A stretch of 64,000 nt of DNA from JAYUJH01 sp043765375 (GTDB lineage: Bacteria > Pseudomonadota > Alphaproteobacteria > Rickettsiales > UBA998), in NCBI GenBank assembly GCA_043765375.1, contig JAYUJH010000028.1, positions 18,680 through 82,679 of the forward strand, written 5' to 3'. The position numbers and the translations under genes were made by a program. Position 1 is the stretch's first letter, and each line of letters begins with the position of its first letter. Positions 27,290 to 35,063 of the stretch are shown piece by piece. The notes under the pieces are model-generated. The model was not told the DNA's origin. It was given only the letters and a program-made list of their open reading frames with translations, and made no database searches.

Positions 27290-27713
27290 ACAAAATAAAA
27301 TAATAAATCATATTAACGAAACTTTAATGTTGCGTTAGTGCGAAAATAGTGTATATATATTTATATTATTGAGTTTATTGCTCTTAAACTGCATACGCCA
27401 CAGCGCAGAACGTGCTAAGTTATTAATGAAATAACTTATTTTTCTGCACGAAAAAATTATATAATTCATGAAATAGTTTTTTGCTTATGAAATTAAAGAG
27501 TAGCAATCACAGCCCAAAATCTTAAGGCTAGATAGTCTTGGATAACTCCTAGCAAAGCATTCACGGTTATTAAACCTTGATTGTTATATTGTTACTAAAA
27601 ATCTCAATTGATTTGAGGGAGTGGTCTGCTAAACGCTTATTGAACTCTTTATAACGTTAGTTCCATTGTGGGACTGCGAATAATTTTATGCAAACTATTT
27701 TTAAGGATTAATA
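27290..27713 (+). promoter_or_regulatory. Long structured leader of the DEAD-box helicase gene
   Basis: This 424-bp gap has no open frame of note. A conspicuous hairpin lies at 27405-27447: outer stem GCAGAA/TTCTGC and inner stem AAGTTATT/AATAACTT with an AATGA loop. CGTGC (27411-27415) could instead pair with GCACG (27446-27450), which shares bases with the outer stem, so two mutually exclusive folds are possible. Long leaders that control translation are known for cold-shock DEAD-box helicases such as CsdA. The ribosome-binding site AAGGA lies just before the ATG at 27714. Regulation is inferred. Confidence 0.45.
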
Positions 27714-29558
27714 ATGAATAATTTTACACAATTTAACTTGCCAGAATCATTGCAGCAATCATTGCAGCGCATCGGTTTTGATGAGCCAACCCCAATTCAA
27801 TTGCAATCAATTCCACTTGCACTTGAAGGGCGTGATATTCTCGGTTCAGCGCAAACTGGAACAGGTAAAACTGGTGCATTTGGGATTCCATTAATTGCCA
27901 AATTGCTTGAAAATCCTCGTGGAGTGGCACTAGTGCTAACGCCAACTCGTGAGCTTGCAACCCAAGTTTTGAAAGCGTTGGAATCTATGATTAGCAAAGC
28001 GGATAAAATTAACACAGCGTTGTTGATTGGTGGTGACCCGATGCCAAAACAATTGCAACAATTGCGTATGCGTCCACGTTTGATTGTTGGAACTCCGGGG
28101 CGGATTAATGATCATCTTGAGCGTGGTAGCTTAATGTTGCATGATGCAGGGTTTTTGGTGCTTGATGAAACTGATAGAATGCTTGATATGGGCTTTAGTA
28201 TTCAAATTGATAACATCTTAAAGTTTTTGCCGAAAAAACGCCAAACATTGCTATTTTCCGCAACTTTGCCGCATAATATTGTGAGCATGGCGAGCCGTTA
28301 TATGACCAACCCTGAGCGTGTTTCTGCGGGTAGCCAATCTGCACCAGCAGCGAACATTAAGCATGAGATTTTGCATGTGTCAGAAGGTGAAAAATATGAT
28401 ACATTATTGGAGCAGTTAAAAGAGCGCACAGGTTCAGTGATTGTGTTTGTGAAAACCAAATGGAATGCAGAGAAAATGGCAGAGCGTTTGCGTCGTGATT
28501 TTCATGAAGCTGATGCAATTCATGGTGATTTGCGCCAAAATAAGCGTGACAAAGTGATTGCTAACTTCAGAGCGAAGAAATATCGTATTTTAGTAGCAAC
28601 TGATATCGCTGCTCGTGGTTTGGATATTCCGCATATTGAGCATGTGATTAACTTTGATTTGCCACAATGCGCTGAGGATTATATCCACAGAATTGGGCGC
28701 ACAGCCCGTGCAGGAGCAGAAGGTTCAGCGATATGCTTTATTAGCCGTGAAGATAAAGGTAAATGGTCAGCGATTAACCGCTTGTTAGATCCGAATGCAC
28801 CAGTAGAAAAACGTGAAGCTGGTAATGGTGGCGGCAGAGCTGGCGCAGGACGCAATGGCAGTGGTGCTAGAGCTGGTGGTGGCGGTTATGGCGGCGGAGG
28901 AGCAAGACGCCCCAATTCTGGAGGTGGTGCTGATTGGAAAAGCGATTTCAAAAAACGTGAAGATGGCTTTAATAATCGTGATGGTGGCAGCCGTGACAGC
29001 GCACCAAGGCGTGAAGGTGGTTTCAGAAGTGAAGGTGCTAGAAATGAAGGTTCAGGTTTCAGGAGCGAACGTCCAGCGGGCGAACGCACTCAGAGAGATC
29101 GCAGTGATCGCCCAACGGGTGAACGCAGTTATGGCGAGCGTCCAGCTTTTGAAGCACGAGCATTTGATGCTAGAACGGATACAAGAGGTGCTGATACACG
29201 CAGTTCTGAAGCAAGAGGAGCACGCCGACCAGCTGAAAACTCATCAGAAAGAAGTGGTTCAGAGAGAACTGCCCCGAGAACAGATGGTTTCAAAGCTGGT
29301 GGGTTCAAAGCAAAAGCTCCGTTTAAGTCATCACAAGAAGGTGGTTTCAAGCGTGATGGTGTAGCTAGAGATGGCGCATCATCAAGGGACGGCGCAGCTA
29401 GAGATAGTGTAGCCAGAGATAGTGTAGTTAGAGATGGCGCACCAAGACCTGTTCGCAATAAATCAAGTGACGGCGCAGCTAGTGGAAGCAGAGATAATGT
29501 AGCCAGAGATGGCGCAGCTCCAGCATCACGCAAGCCATATCAACGTCGTACTGCATAA
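27714..29558 (+). CDS. DEAD-box ATP-dependent RNA helicase
   Basis: RNA helicase core (residues 1-375) plus a long basic, low-complexity tail (376-614). Motifs in order: Q motif FDEPTPIQLQSIP, motif I AQTGTGKTGAFG, PTRELATQ, GTPGR, motif II as LDETDRMLDMG (Thr in place of the usual Ala), SAT in LFSATLPHN, ARGLDIPHIEHVINFDLP, and HRIGRTARAG. The tail is rich in Arg, Gly, Ser and Asp with short tandem repeats (ARDGA, ARDSV). It most resembles RhlE/DeaD helicases used in ribosome assembly and cold growth. A long leader precedes it and a strong terminator follows, so it is transcribed alone. Confidence 0.92.
   Translation: MNNFTQFNLPESLQQSLQRIGFDEPTPIQLQSIPLALEGRDILGSAQTGTGKTGAFGIPLIAKLLENPRGVALVLTPTRELATQVLKALESMISKADKINTALLIGGDPMPKQLQQLRMRPRLIVGTPGRINDHLERGSLMLHDAGFLVLDETDRMLDMGFSIQIDNILKFLPKKRQTLLFSATLPHNIVSMASRYMTNPERVSAGSQSAPAANIKHEILHVSEGEKYDTLLEQLKERTGSVIVFVKTKWNAEKMAERLRRDFHEADAIHGDLRQNKRDKVIANFRAKKYRILVATDIAARGLDIPHIEHVINFDLPQCAEDYIHRIGRTARAGAEGSAICFISREDKGKWSAINRLLDPNAPVEKREAGNGGGRAGAGRNGSGARAGGGGYGGGGARRPNSGGGADWKSDFKKREDGFNNRDGGSRDSAPRREGGFRSEGARNEGSGFRSERPAGERTQRDRSDRPTGERSYGERPAFEARAFDARTDTRGADTRSSEARGARRPAENSSERSGSERTAPRTDGFKAGGFKAKAPFKSSQEGGFKRDGVARDGASSRDGAARDSVARDSVVRDGAPRPVRNKSSDGAASGSRDNVARDGAAPASRKPYQRRTA
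29394..29438 (+). repeat. 15-bp tandem repeats in the helicase tail
   Basis: Three contiguous 15-bp units (GCAGCTAGAGATAGT, GTAGCCAGAGATAGT, GTAGTTAGAGATGGC) encode AARDS/VARDS/VVRDG-type pentapeptides. A fourth related unit is at 29361-29375 and further diverged ones run to about 29520. Because the unit is a multiple of three, copy-number changes keep the frame and only alter tail length. Confidence 0.75.
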
Positions 29559-29595
29559 TATAATATTTAACTATATATTGACTTTTTTTAACGCG

Positions 29596-29631
29596 CACCT
29601 CCTTGCTTCACGGCAGGGGGGTGTTTTTTTT
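29596..29631 (+). terminator. Rho-independent terminator after the helicase gene
   Basis: An 11-bp stem (29596-29606 with 29613-29623, CACCTCCTTGC against GCAGGGGGGTG, two or so G-U pairs) with a 6-nt loop, followed directly by eight T (29624-29631). It is 37 bp after the helicase stop. Confidence 0.88.
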
Positions 29632-29693
29632 GAACTGAATATTTTTGATTGTTTGATAATGTTATCAATCTTATCATTATAATGTTTTAAGTT

Positions 29694-29726
29694 TTGTCGT
29701 CATACAAGCGGAGGCTGGTATCCATA
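29694..29726 (+). repeat. ATACCAGC/GCTGGTAT repeat, degenerate copy
   Basis: Copy of the dispersed palindrome: GTCATACAAGC, then GGAG, then GCTGGTATCCAT, with one arm mutated (AAGC for CAGC). It is preceded by GTTTTGTC exactly as in the copy at 60401. Confidence 0.7.
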
Positions 29727-29796
29727 TAAAAATCCTCATCATGAAAAATACCACTATAATCATAAATAATTAACCCTGTATGTGCTATAATGAAAC

Positions 29797-30501
29797 ATGG
29801 AAAAAGATGGTAGTTTGCTGCATATATACGGCTTATGCGAACGAGTGGCGGAGGGCGCACTTGCTGAACCACTCAACGTCATCACCAATTTTGCATTTTT
29901 CGCAACTGCTGCGTTATTATGGCGAGAATGCCGAGCTAACTCGGATTTGCGTGGCTTAAAAATATATGATATCAAATTGTTAATTGCTTTAATATTCTCA
30001 ATTGGGCTGTGTAGTTCAATTTTTCACCTGCACCCAACACCATTAACTGAATTATTGGATACGCTAGTCATCGCCATATTCATTATATTTTTCTTTCTTA
30101 GCGTGATGGTGCGAATTGTTAAATGCAAAATAATGGAGACATTTGTTTGCTTCATGGCTTATGCGGGTTTTACTCATATTTTGGTAACGCAATTTCCCAA
30201 CGCCATGAATGGCTCAATCGCTTATCTTTCCACCATGACAACATTGATATTTATTGCATTATATCTCAATCTCAAGCGGCGGGCGACTGCTCGGGCTTTT
30301 TTGTTAGCAGCAATAATTGGCATGATTTCGCTATTTTTCCGCTCAATTGATAACGCCGTATGTGACAAAATACCGATTGGAACGCATTTCATGTGGCACA
30401 TGTTGAATGGATTATTAATTTATATCGTGATGATGCAATTAATTCGCAATGTCAATCGCCGTGCCAGAATGTTGCGGGAGGCGAGCCTCCATTTCGCTTG
30501 A
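29797..30501 (+). CDS. Ceramidase-like (CREST superfamily) membrane protein
   Basis: Multipass membrane protein of 234 residues with about seven hydrophobic helices. It has the alkaline ceramidase family pattern: CERVAEGALAEPLNVITNFAFF at residues 14-35, SIFHLHPTPLTELLDTLVI near residue 75, and DNAVCDKIPIGTHFMWHMLNG near residue 188. The conserved Glu, Ser, His, Asp and paired His residues form the zinc site in this hydrolase superfamily (ceramidases, PAQR receptors, Per1). Substrate is unknown; not all bacterial members act on ceramides. No neighbour clarifies its role. It has no obvious ribosome-binding site. Confidence 0.8.
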   Translation: MEKDGSLLHIYGLCERVAEGALAEPLNVITNFAFFATAALLWRECRANSDLRGLKIYDIKLLIALIFSIGLCSSIFHLHPTPLTELLDTLVIAIFIIFFFLSVMVRIVKCKIMETFVCFMAYAGFTHILVTQFPNAMNGSIAYLSTMTTLIFIALYLNLKRRATARAFLLAAIIGMISLFFRSIDNAVCDKIPIGTHFMWHMLNGLLIYIVMMQLIRNVNRRARMLREASLHFA

Positions 30502-30547
30502 GGAAATGAAAGGTTTATTAATTTATATTAATAGTTGCATTTCTTGC

Positions 30548-30575
30548 TTGACATTCTCGGGGGGGGGGGTAAAAT
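30548..30575 (+). promoter_or_regulatory. Putative phase-variable promoter with 11-G spacer
   Basis: TTGACA (30548-30553), a 16-nt spacer made of TTCTC plus 11 consecutive G (30554-30569), then TAAAAT (30570-30575). It has the same boxes, the same preceding C, the same following T, and the same total spacing as the minus-strand site at 8311-8338, although the G-run is two shorter and the non-G part two longer. Downstream is a single unknown gene (30653) with its own terminator. The expected transcription start is near 30582. Slippage in the G-run should switch or tune expression. Confidence 0.72.
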
Positions 30576-30580
30576 AATTA

Positions 30581-30643
30581 ATGAATATAGTCTTGTCATG
30601 CGCATTTGATACGTGTGAAACTATTAAGTTGTCGTTTATGTAA
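30581..30643 (+). CDS. Possible 20-codon upstream peptide at the predicted transcript start
   Basis: A 20-codon frame (starts MNIVLSCAFDT) begins with ATG at 30581, essentially at the start point predicted from the G-tract promoter, so it could be translated from a leaderless message. It ends 9 bp before the ATG of the 165-residue gene, which has no visible ribosome-binding site, so coupling of translation is conceivable. There is no sequence similarity I can recognise; it may be chance. Confidence 0.2.
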   Translation: MNIVLSCAFDTCETIKLSFM

Positions 30644-30652
30644 TGTAAAAAA

Positions 30653-31150
30653 ATGACCATTATAACACTTGAGCAAACTCTACCCGTATTGGCTTCATTA
30701 AGCCAATCGGAGCTAAGAAATTTGTCTCAATTAAAAGCCTTGGAGTTGTTATTTGGGTTTTCTAGTGAGATTGATCAATTTGGTATCGCTAAAAAAGCCG
30801 AAAACCTTGTAGCAATGCGAGAAATATGGTTAGGAAAGTCGGATAACTTTTTTGGCTATGAAGTTAGTGTCAAAGGCGAAAACCTACAATTAATTGTAGG
30901 TTTTATGGCACAAGAGTTCAGAAAAGGAAAGACTGCTGATTTCTATCGTGTTGATAGAAAAATATGTGCAATGTGTTATAAGGACATTTTCGCGGAATTG
31001 CCAAGGGTTTGGCAAAAAGCGGCTAATCGCCTTATGCCAATGTCAGCCACAATGGCAAAATCACATATTCAAAGGCAAGCTGAGGCAGAAATGCTTGAAG
31101 AACTTGTCAATAAAATTGGATTTGGCGAAGTTACCATCATAGTGCTTTAA
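30653..31150 (+). CDS. Unknown 165-residue protein under a G-tract promoter
   Basis: I do not recognise this protein. It is soluble-looking, without signal peptide or membrane helix. It opens with a helical stretch of short Leu/Ser repeats (LASLSQSELRNLSQLKALELL), has a central mixed region with GYEVSVKGENLQLIVGFMAQEF (strand-like), a CAMCYKDIF Cys pair near residue 106, and a Glu/Leu-rich C-terminal helix. Codon use and composition resemble the neighbours. It is a one-gene transcript: G-tract promoter 78 bp upstream and a strong terminator 30 bp downstream. The start codon lacks a clear ribosome-binding site. Confidence 0.72.
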   Translation: MTIITLEQTLPVLASLSQSELRNLSQLKALELLFGFSSEIDQFGIAKKAENLVAMREIWLGKSDNFFGYEVSVKGENLQLIVGFMAQEFRKGKTADFYRVDRKICAMCYKDIFAELPRVWQKAANRLMPMSATMAKSHIQRQAEAEMLEELVNKIGFGEVTIIVL

Positions 31151-31179
31151 TCCTCAGTTTGCTCTCACCTTGATGAGCC

Positions 31180-31216
31180 TCCTCCTCTGCATTGCAATGC
31201 TTTGGAGGATTTTTTT
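31180..31216 (+). terminator. Rho-independent terminator after the 165-residue gene
   Basis: Stem TCCTCC (31180-31185) with GGAGGA (31204-31209), extended inside by GCATT/AATGC, then seven T (31210-31216). It closes the unit that begins with the 11-G promoter. The following 117 bp up to hemA show nothing further except a possible repeat remnant GGGAATGACGG at 31227. Confidence 0.88.
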
Positions 31217-31333
31217 ATGGAGTTATGGGAATGACGGTTTGCATTTATAGTTGGTTTTTTGCAAATATACCAAAGTTACTGTTATGTATCAAATTATGCG
31301 TATAGCATATTATATGTTGATATATTATGCAAT

Positions 31334-32590
31334 TCACATTCCAATTTCGGCGAAAATCATTTGCAGTGCTTCCACCAATTCGTCCATCATTAGTTCGGTG
31401 TGCATTGGGGTTGGGGTCAGGCGCAAACGCTCAGCCCCTCGTGGGACTGTAGGATAATTAATCGGTTGCACATAAATCTGATGTTCGTCTCGCAGTTTGT
31501 CAGAAACTAGCTTGCATTTTATCGCATCATTAATCATCACGGGGATAATGTGCGTTGGTGTTGAGATGTGGTTAATGTTAGCTTTGGCAAGTTTTTGCTT
31601 TAATGTCTTCGCTGCTAGCTGATGAGATTCTCGCAATTCATTATGTTGCATTAAATAGCGCACGCTAGCATTTGCACCCGCTGCTTGCGCTGGTGGCATA
31701 GCAGTGGTAAAAATAAATGCGGGAGCATAAGATCGTATCGCATCAATAATTGCATTATTTGCGGCAATATATCCCCCCATAACGCCATATGCTTTTCCAA
31801 GTGTCCCTTGAATAATATCCACATTATTCATTAGCCCTAATTTTTCAGCAACTCCAGCCCCCCTCATACCATAAAGCCCAACTGCGTGAACTTCATCAAG
31901 GTAAGTTATCGCACCAAACTCTTGGGCGAGGGCGCAAATCCCAGCTATATCACCAATATCGCCGTCCATAGAATAAACTGATTCAAATGCGATGATTTTT
32001 GGTGAATTAGGGGCGCAGGCGGCAAGCAATTCCCGCAAATGTTCAATATCATTATGGCGAAATACGTGTTTTTGCAACCCGCTCGCCCGCACCCCTGCAA
32101 TCATGGAGGCGTGGTTTTTAGCATCAGAAAATATCACTGCATTTGGGAGCAATTTACCAAGCGTTGCAAGCGTTGTTTCATTGGCCACATAGCCAGAGGT
32201 GAAGGCGAGTGCCGCTTGTTTATGATGTAACTCGGCGAGAGTTTGTTCCAGCGTGATGATTGCTTGATGCGTTCCAGAGATGTTACGAGTTCCGCCAGCA
32301 CCAGCACCCATTGCATCAATCGCTTCGTGCATGGAATCCAGCACTACCTCATGATGCCCCATTCCGAGATAATCATTGCTGCACCAGATGGTTATGTCTT
32401 TGCCAGTAGTATGGCTTTTGGCAACGGGAAAGCTACCAACTACTCGCTCAATATGATGGAACTCACGATATCTACCTTCGCATTTCAAAATATTAACTGA
32501 ATTGATGAATAATTGGTTATAATCAACTATGTTTGATTTTGCTATTTCGTGCAATTGTGGTTCACGAGTTTGTGATACATTGTTGTTCAT
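31334..32590 (-). CDS. hemA: 5-aminolevulinate synthase
   Basis: PLP enzyme that joins glycine and succinyl-CoA to start heme synthesis by the alphaproteobacterial/mitochondrial route. Visible: REFHHIERVVGSFP, WCSNDYLGMGHH, GAGAGGTRNISGTHQ near residue 100, ESVYSMDGDIGDI, DEVHAVGLYGMRGAGVAEKLG near residue 240, and the PLP lysine in IQGTLGKAYGVMGGYI. The frame is open for 42 more codons upstream (to 32716), encoding an Asn/Ile/Asp-rich stretch unlike the family; I prefer the ATG at 32590, with low certainty on this point. It stands alone on the minus strand. Confidence 0.94.
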   Translation of the reverse strand: MNNNVSQTREPQLHEIAKSNIVDYNQLFINSVNILKCEGRYREFHHIERVVGSFPVAKSHTTGKDITIWCSNDYLGMGHHEVVLDSMHEAIDAMGAGAGGTRNISGTHQAIITLEQTLAELHHKQAALAFTSGYVANETTLATLGKLLPNAVIFSDAKNHASMIAGVRASGLQKHVFRHNDIEHLRELLAACAPNSPKIIAFESVYSMDGDIGDIAGICALAQEFGAITYLDEVHAVGLYGMRGAGVAEKLGLMNNVDIIQGTLGKAYGVMGGYIAANNAIIDAIRSYAPAFIFTTAMPPAQAAGANASVRYLMQHNELRESHQLAAKTLKQKLAKANINHISTPTHIIPVMINDAIKCKLVSDKLRDEHQIYVQPINYPTVPRGAERLRLTPTPMHTELMMDELVEALQMIFAEIGM

Positions 32591-32925
32591 CTGGATATTA
32601 TGTTGATAAGCATCATTTATATGAATACTATTCTGATTGATTTTATTTACATCAATATCATCTATATCAATATTATTTTTATTAACTAATAATTGTACTT
32701 TCATATAATAATACATAGCACAAATTGGTAATTAGTTCACATTAAAAATACCTAATAATACAGATAATGCAGAAAAATATTTCATAGTTATTGTTTGTAA
32801 AACTGATATTAACCTTACAAATAAATAATATCCCGCTTTTCGCATAATAATGCTTGCAAATTAACCAACTATTTTGCAATGTGTGAGTAGGTTATGGTTT
32901 GTTAAAATAAATTGAGAGAGTGAAT

Positions 32926-34374
32926 ATGAGTGATAGAGAAATTACGGTAGCATTTGGTGATGGAATTGGCCCCGAAATCATGGACGCAACTTTGTTTGTG
33001 TTGAAAGAGGCGAAGGCACGCATCAGCATTGAAACGATAGAAATTGGGGCGGCATATTATTTGCGTGGCGTTTCAACAGGAATCCCGCCACATGTTTGGG
33101 ATAGTTTGCGCCGAACTAAAATATTGCTAAAATCTCCAATCACCACGCCAATGGGAGGAGGGTATAAATCCATCAATGTGACTTTGCGCAAAACTTTGGG
33201 GCTATATGCAAATGTGCGTCCTTGCCGTTCATTCCACCCATTTGTGCAGAGCATTCACCCTATGATGGATTTGGTGATTATCCGTGAGAATGAGGAAGAT
33301 TTATATGCTGGAATTGAATATCGCCATAATACTGATACTTACCACGCCCACAAGGTTATCACAGAATCTGGGTCAGAAAAAATCATTCGTTATGCGTTTG
33401 ATTATGCCATTCAAAATGGTCGTCGCAAAGTGACGTGTATGTGCAAAGATAACATAATGAAAATGTCTGATGGAGCGTTTCGTCGCATATTTGAGCGGGT
33501 CGCCAAGGAATACCCAACCATTGAAATTGAACATTATATTATTGACATTGGTTCGGCTCGCATCGCTTCTCGCCCCGCCATATTTGATGTGATTGTAACT
33601 GAGAACTTATACGGCGATATTATCTCAGATATTGCAGCGGAAGTTTCGGGTTCAGTTGGGTTGGCGGGCTCGGCTAATATTGGTGATGATTTCGCTATGT
33701 TTGAGGCAATTCACGGCTCTGCCCCTGATATTGCGGGCAAAGGAATTGCCAATCCATCAGGGTTGCTTGCAGGTGCGGTGATGATGTTGGTGCATATTGG
33801 GCAAAATGAATTGGCAAGCACCATTCAAAATGCGTGGTTAAAAACGCTGGAAGACGGTATGCACACAGGCGATATTTATAACCGTGGAACAAGTGCTGCT
33901 AAAGTGGATACGATGGAGTTTGCACGGGCGGTTGTCAAAAATCTTGGCAAAGATCCGTATAAGTTCAAGAAGGTAAAGTTTGATCCACTACCAGAAGGTT
34001 CAAAAAAACCAAGCGAAATGATTGAGCATATTAGGTGCGAAAAAACTATCATCGGTGTTGATGTTTATGTTGGTCATGAGGGGCATTTGGACGAAATAGT
34101 TGATGAAATCGCATCGCTTGCAGGTGATGAGGCGCATTTGTTGCTAGTATCCGCCAAGGGTTTGAAGGTTTGGCCAGACGCAGAGGCGCAAGTTTCGTAT
34201 AGCGATTGCTATCGTTGCCGCTTTATGGTAAAGCAAGAGGGTGGCACTTTGGAGGGGGCTTATGGCGCAAAACTTCATGCTCGTTTGGTTGAGGCGGGGA
34301 TTGATGTGTTGCAAACCACCAATTTATATGATTTTTGCGGTGATTTGGGCTTCACCAAAAGCCAAGGTGAGTGA
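32926..34374 (+). CDS. icd: Isocitrate dehydrogenase (NADP), alphaproteobacterial/Rickettsia type
   Basis: TCA-cycle enzyme converting isocitrate to 2-oxoglutarate. The first about 335 residues are the isocitrate/isopropylmalate dehydrogenase fold: GDGIGPEIMDATLF, KSPITTPMGGGYKSINVTLRKTLGLYANVRP, IIRENEEDLYAGIEYR, and VTENLYGDIISDIAAEVSGSVGLAGSANIG. An extra C-terminal domain of about 150 residues (from KKPSEMIEHIRCEKTIIGVDVYV) is the mark of the 480-residue type known from Rickettsia and other alphaproteobacteria. A GTG lies 6 bp upstream; GAGAG before the ATG supports 32926. Confidence 0.93.
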   Translation: MSDREITVAFGDGIGPEIMDATLFVLKEAKARISIETIEIGAAYYLRGVSTGIPPHVWDSLRRTKILLKSPITTPMGGGYKSINVTLRKTLGLYANVRPCRSFHPFVQSIHPMMDLVIIRENEEDLYAGIEYRHNTDTYHAHKVITESGSEKIIRYAFDYAIQNGRRKVTCMCKDNIMKMSDGAFRRIFERVAKEYPTIEIEHYIIDIGSARIASRPAIFDVIVTENLYGDIISDIAAEVSGSVGLAGSANIGDDFAMFEAIHGSAPDIAGKGIANPSGLLAGAVMMLVHIGQNELASTIQNAWLKTLEDGMHTGDIYNRGTSAAKVDTMEFARAVVKNLGKDPYKFKKVKFDPLPEGSKKPSEMIEHIRCEKTIIGVDVYVGHEGHLDEIVDEIASLAGDEAHLLLVSAKGLKVWPDAEAQVSYSDCYRCRFMVKQEGGTLEGAYGAKLHARLVEAGIDVLQTTNLYDFCGDLGFTKSQGE

Positions 34375-34398
34375 TGGCTGTGGAGCGAGTTGCAAAAC

Positions 34399-34548
34399 TT
34401 AGAGCCCGTATTCACAGTTTTTGAAAACCGCCGAAACGTTTGTGTTTTTGAGAACCGCAGCGCAGTGTATATAGAAATACATGAGCAGCGGAAGCACAGA
34501 AAATCAAATGTTGCAGGCATTTTGAAAAGATGTGAATACGGGTTCTAA
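34399..34548. repeat. 150-bp palindromic element with 18-bp terminal inverted repeats
   Basis: The ends TTAGAGCCCGTATTCACA (34399-34416) and TGTGAATACGGGTTCTAA (34531-34548) are inverted repeats with one G-T mismatch. The interior holds a further hairpin, CCGC 34455-34458 with GCGG 34488-34491 and TGTAT/ATACA inside it, and two GTTTTTGA-AAC/GAGAAC stretches. No transposase or clear target-site duplication is seen. It resembles a non-autonomous miniature element or a large structured repeat; it lies between icd and rpmE and would fold in either transcript. Confidence 0.55.
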
Positions 34549-34639
34549 TAATTTTGCTTGATATGTGCAGATATTTGAGATATTGATATTGTTTAATGCA
34601 AATAATAATGATGAAGATAATAATGATGGAGAAGAGTCA

Positions 34640-34876
34640 ATGAGAAAAAATATTCACCCAAAATATCACGAAATCACGGTGGTGATGACTGATGGAACGA
34701 GCTTTAACACTCGCTCATCTTATGGCAAACCAAATGACAAAATCCAATTGGACGTTGATATTGCCACTCACCCTGCTTGGAATGCTGGAAAATCCGTGTT
34801 GAAAAAAACTGGTGCAATGGACAAGTTCGCAGCGAAATTCGGTTCATTTGACATTTCTTCAAAGAAAAAAGCATAA
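34640..34876 (+). CDS. rpmE: 50S ribosomal protein L31
   Basis: Small ribosomal protein of 78 residues (MRKNIHPKYHEITVVMTDGTSFNTRSSYG...DIATHPAWNAG). It is the Cys-free L31 form: the CXXC zinc positions of classical L31 are replaced, as in many alphaproteobacteria. The frame continues 25 codons upstream, but GGAG at 34628 and the family N-terminus fix the start at 34640. It has no close partner gene. Confidence 0.93.
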   Translation: MRKNIHPKYHEITVVMTDGTSFNTRSSYGKPNDKIQLDVDIATHPAWNAGKSVLKKTGAMDKFAAKFGSFDISSKKKA

Positions 34877-35063
34877 TATTTTTCAATTGATGTTGATTTT
34901 TAAGTTTTTGTTAAAGAAAATATAACTTATTTGCTGCATTGTGACTATAATAGCTTTTGAAATGTTGTTGCCCCTAGGGTAATAGAATTGAGAATAGCTA
35001 TTAAAATCAAGGTTGCTCTTAGAAAATAGGTAATCCTTAACAAATGAGGCGGATAAGCGATTT

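Noticed and set aside
28813..29364. 183-codon frame overlapping the helicase tail
   Set aside because: Shadow of the repetitive Arg/Gly-rich coding region in another frame.
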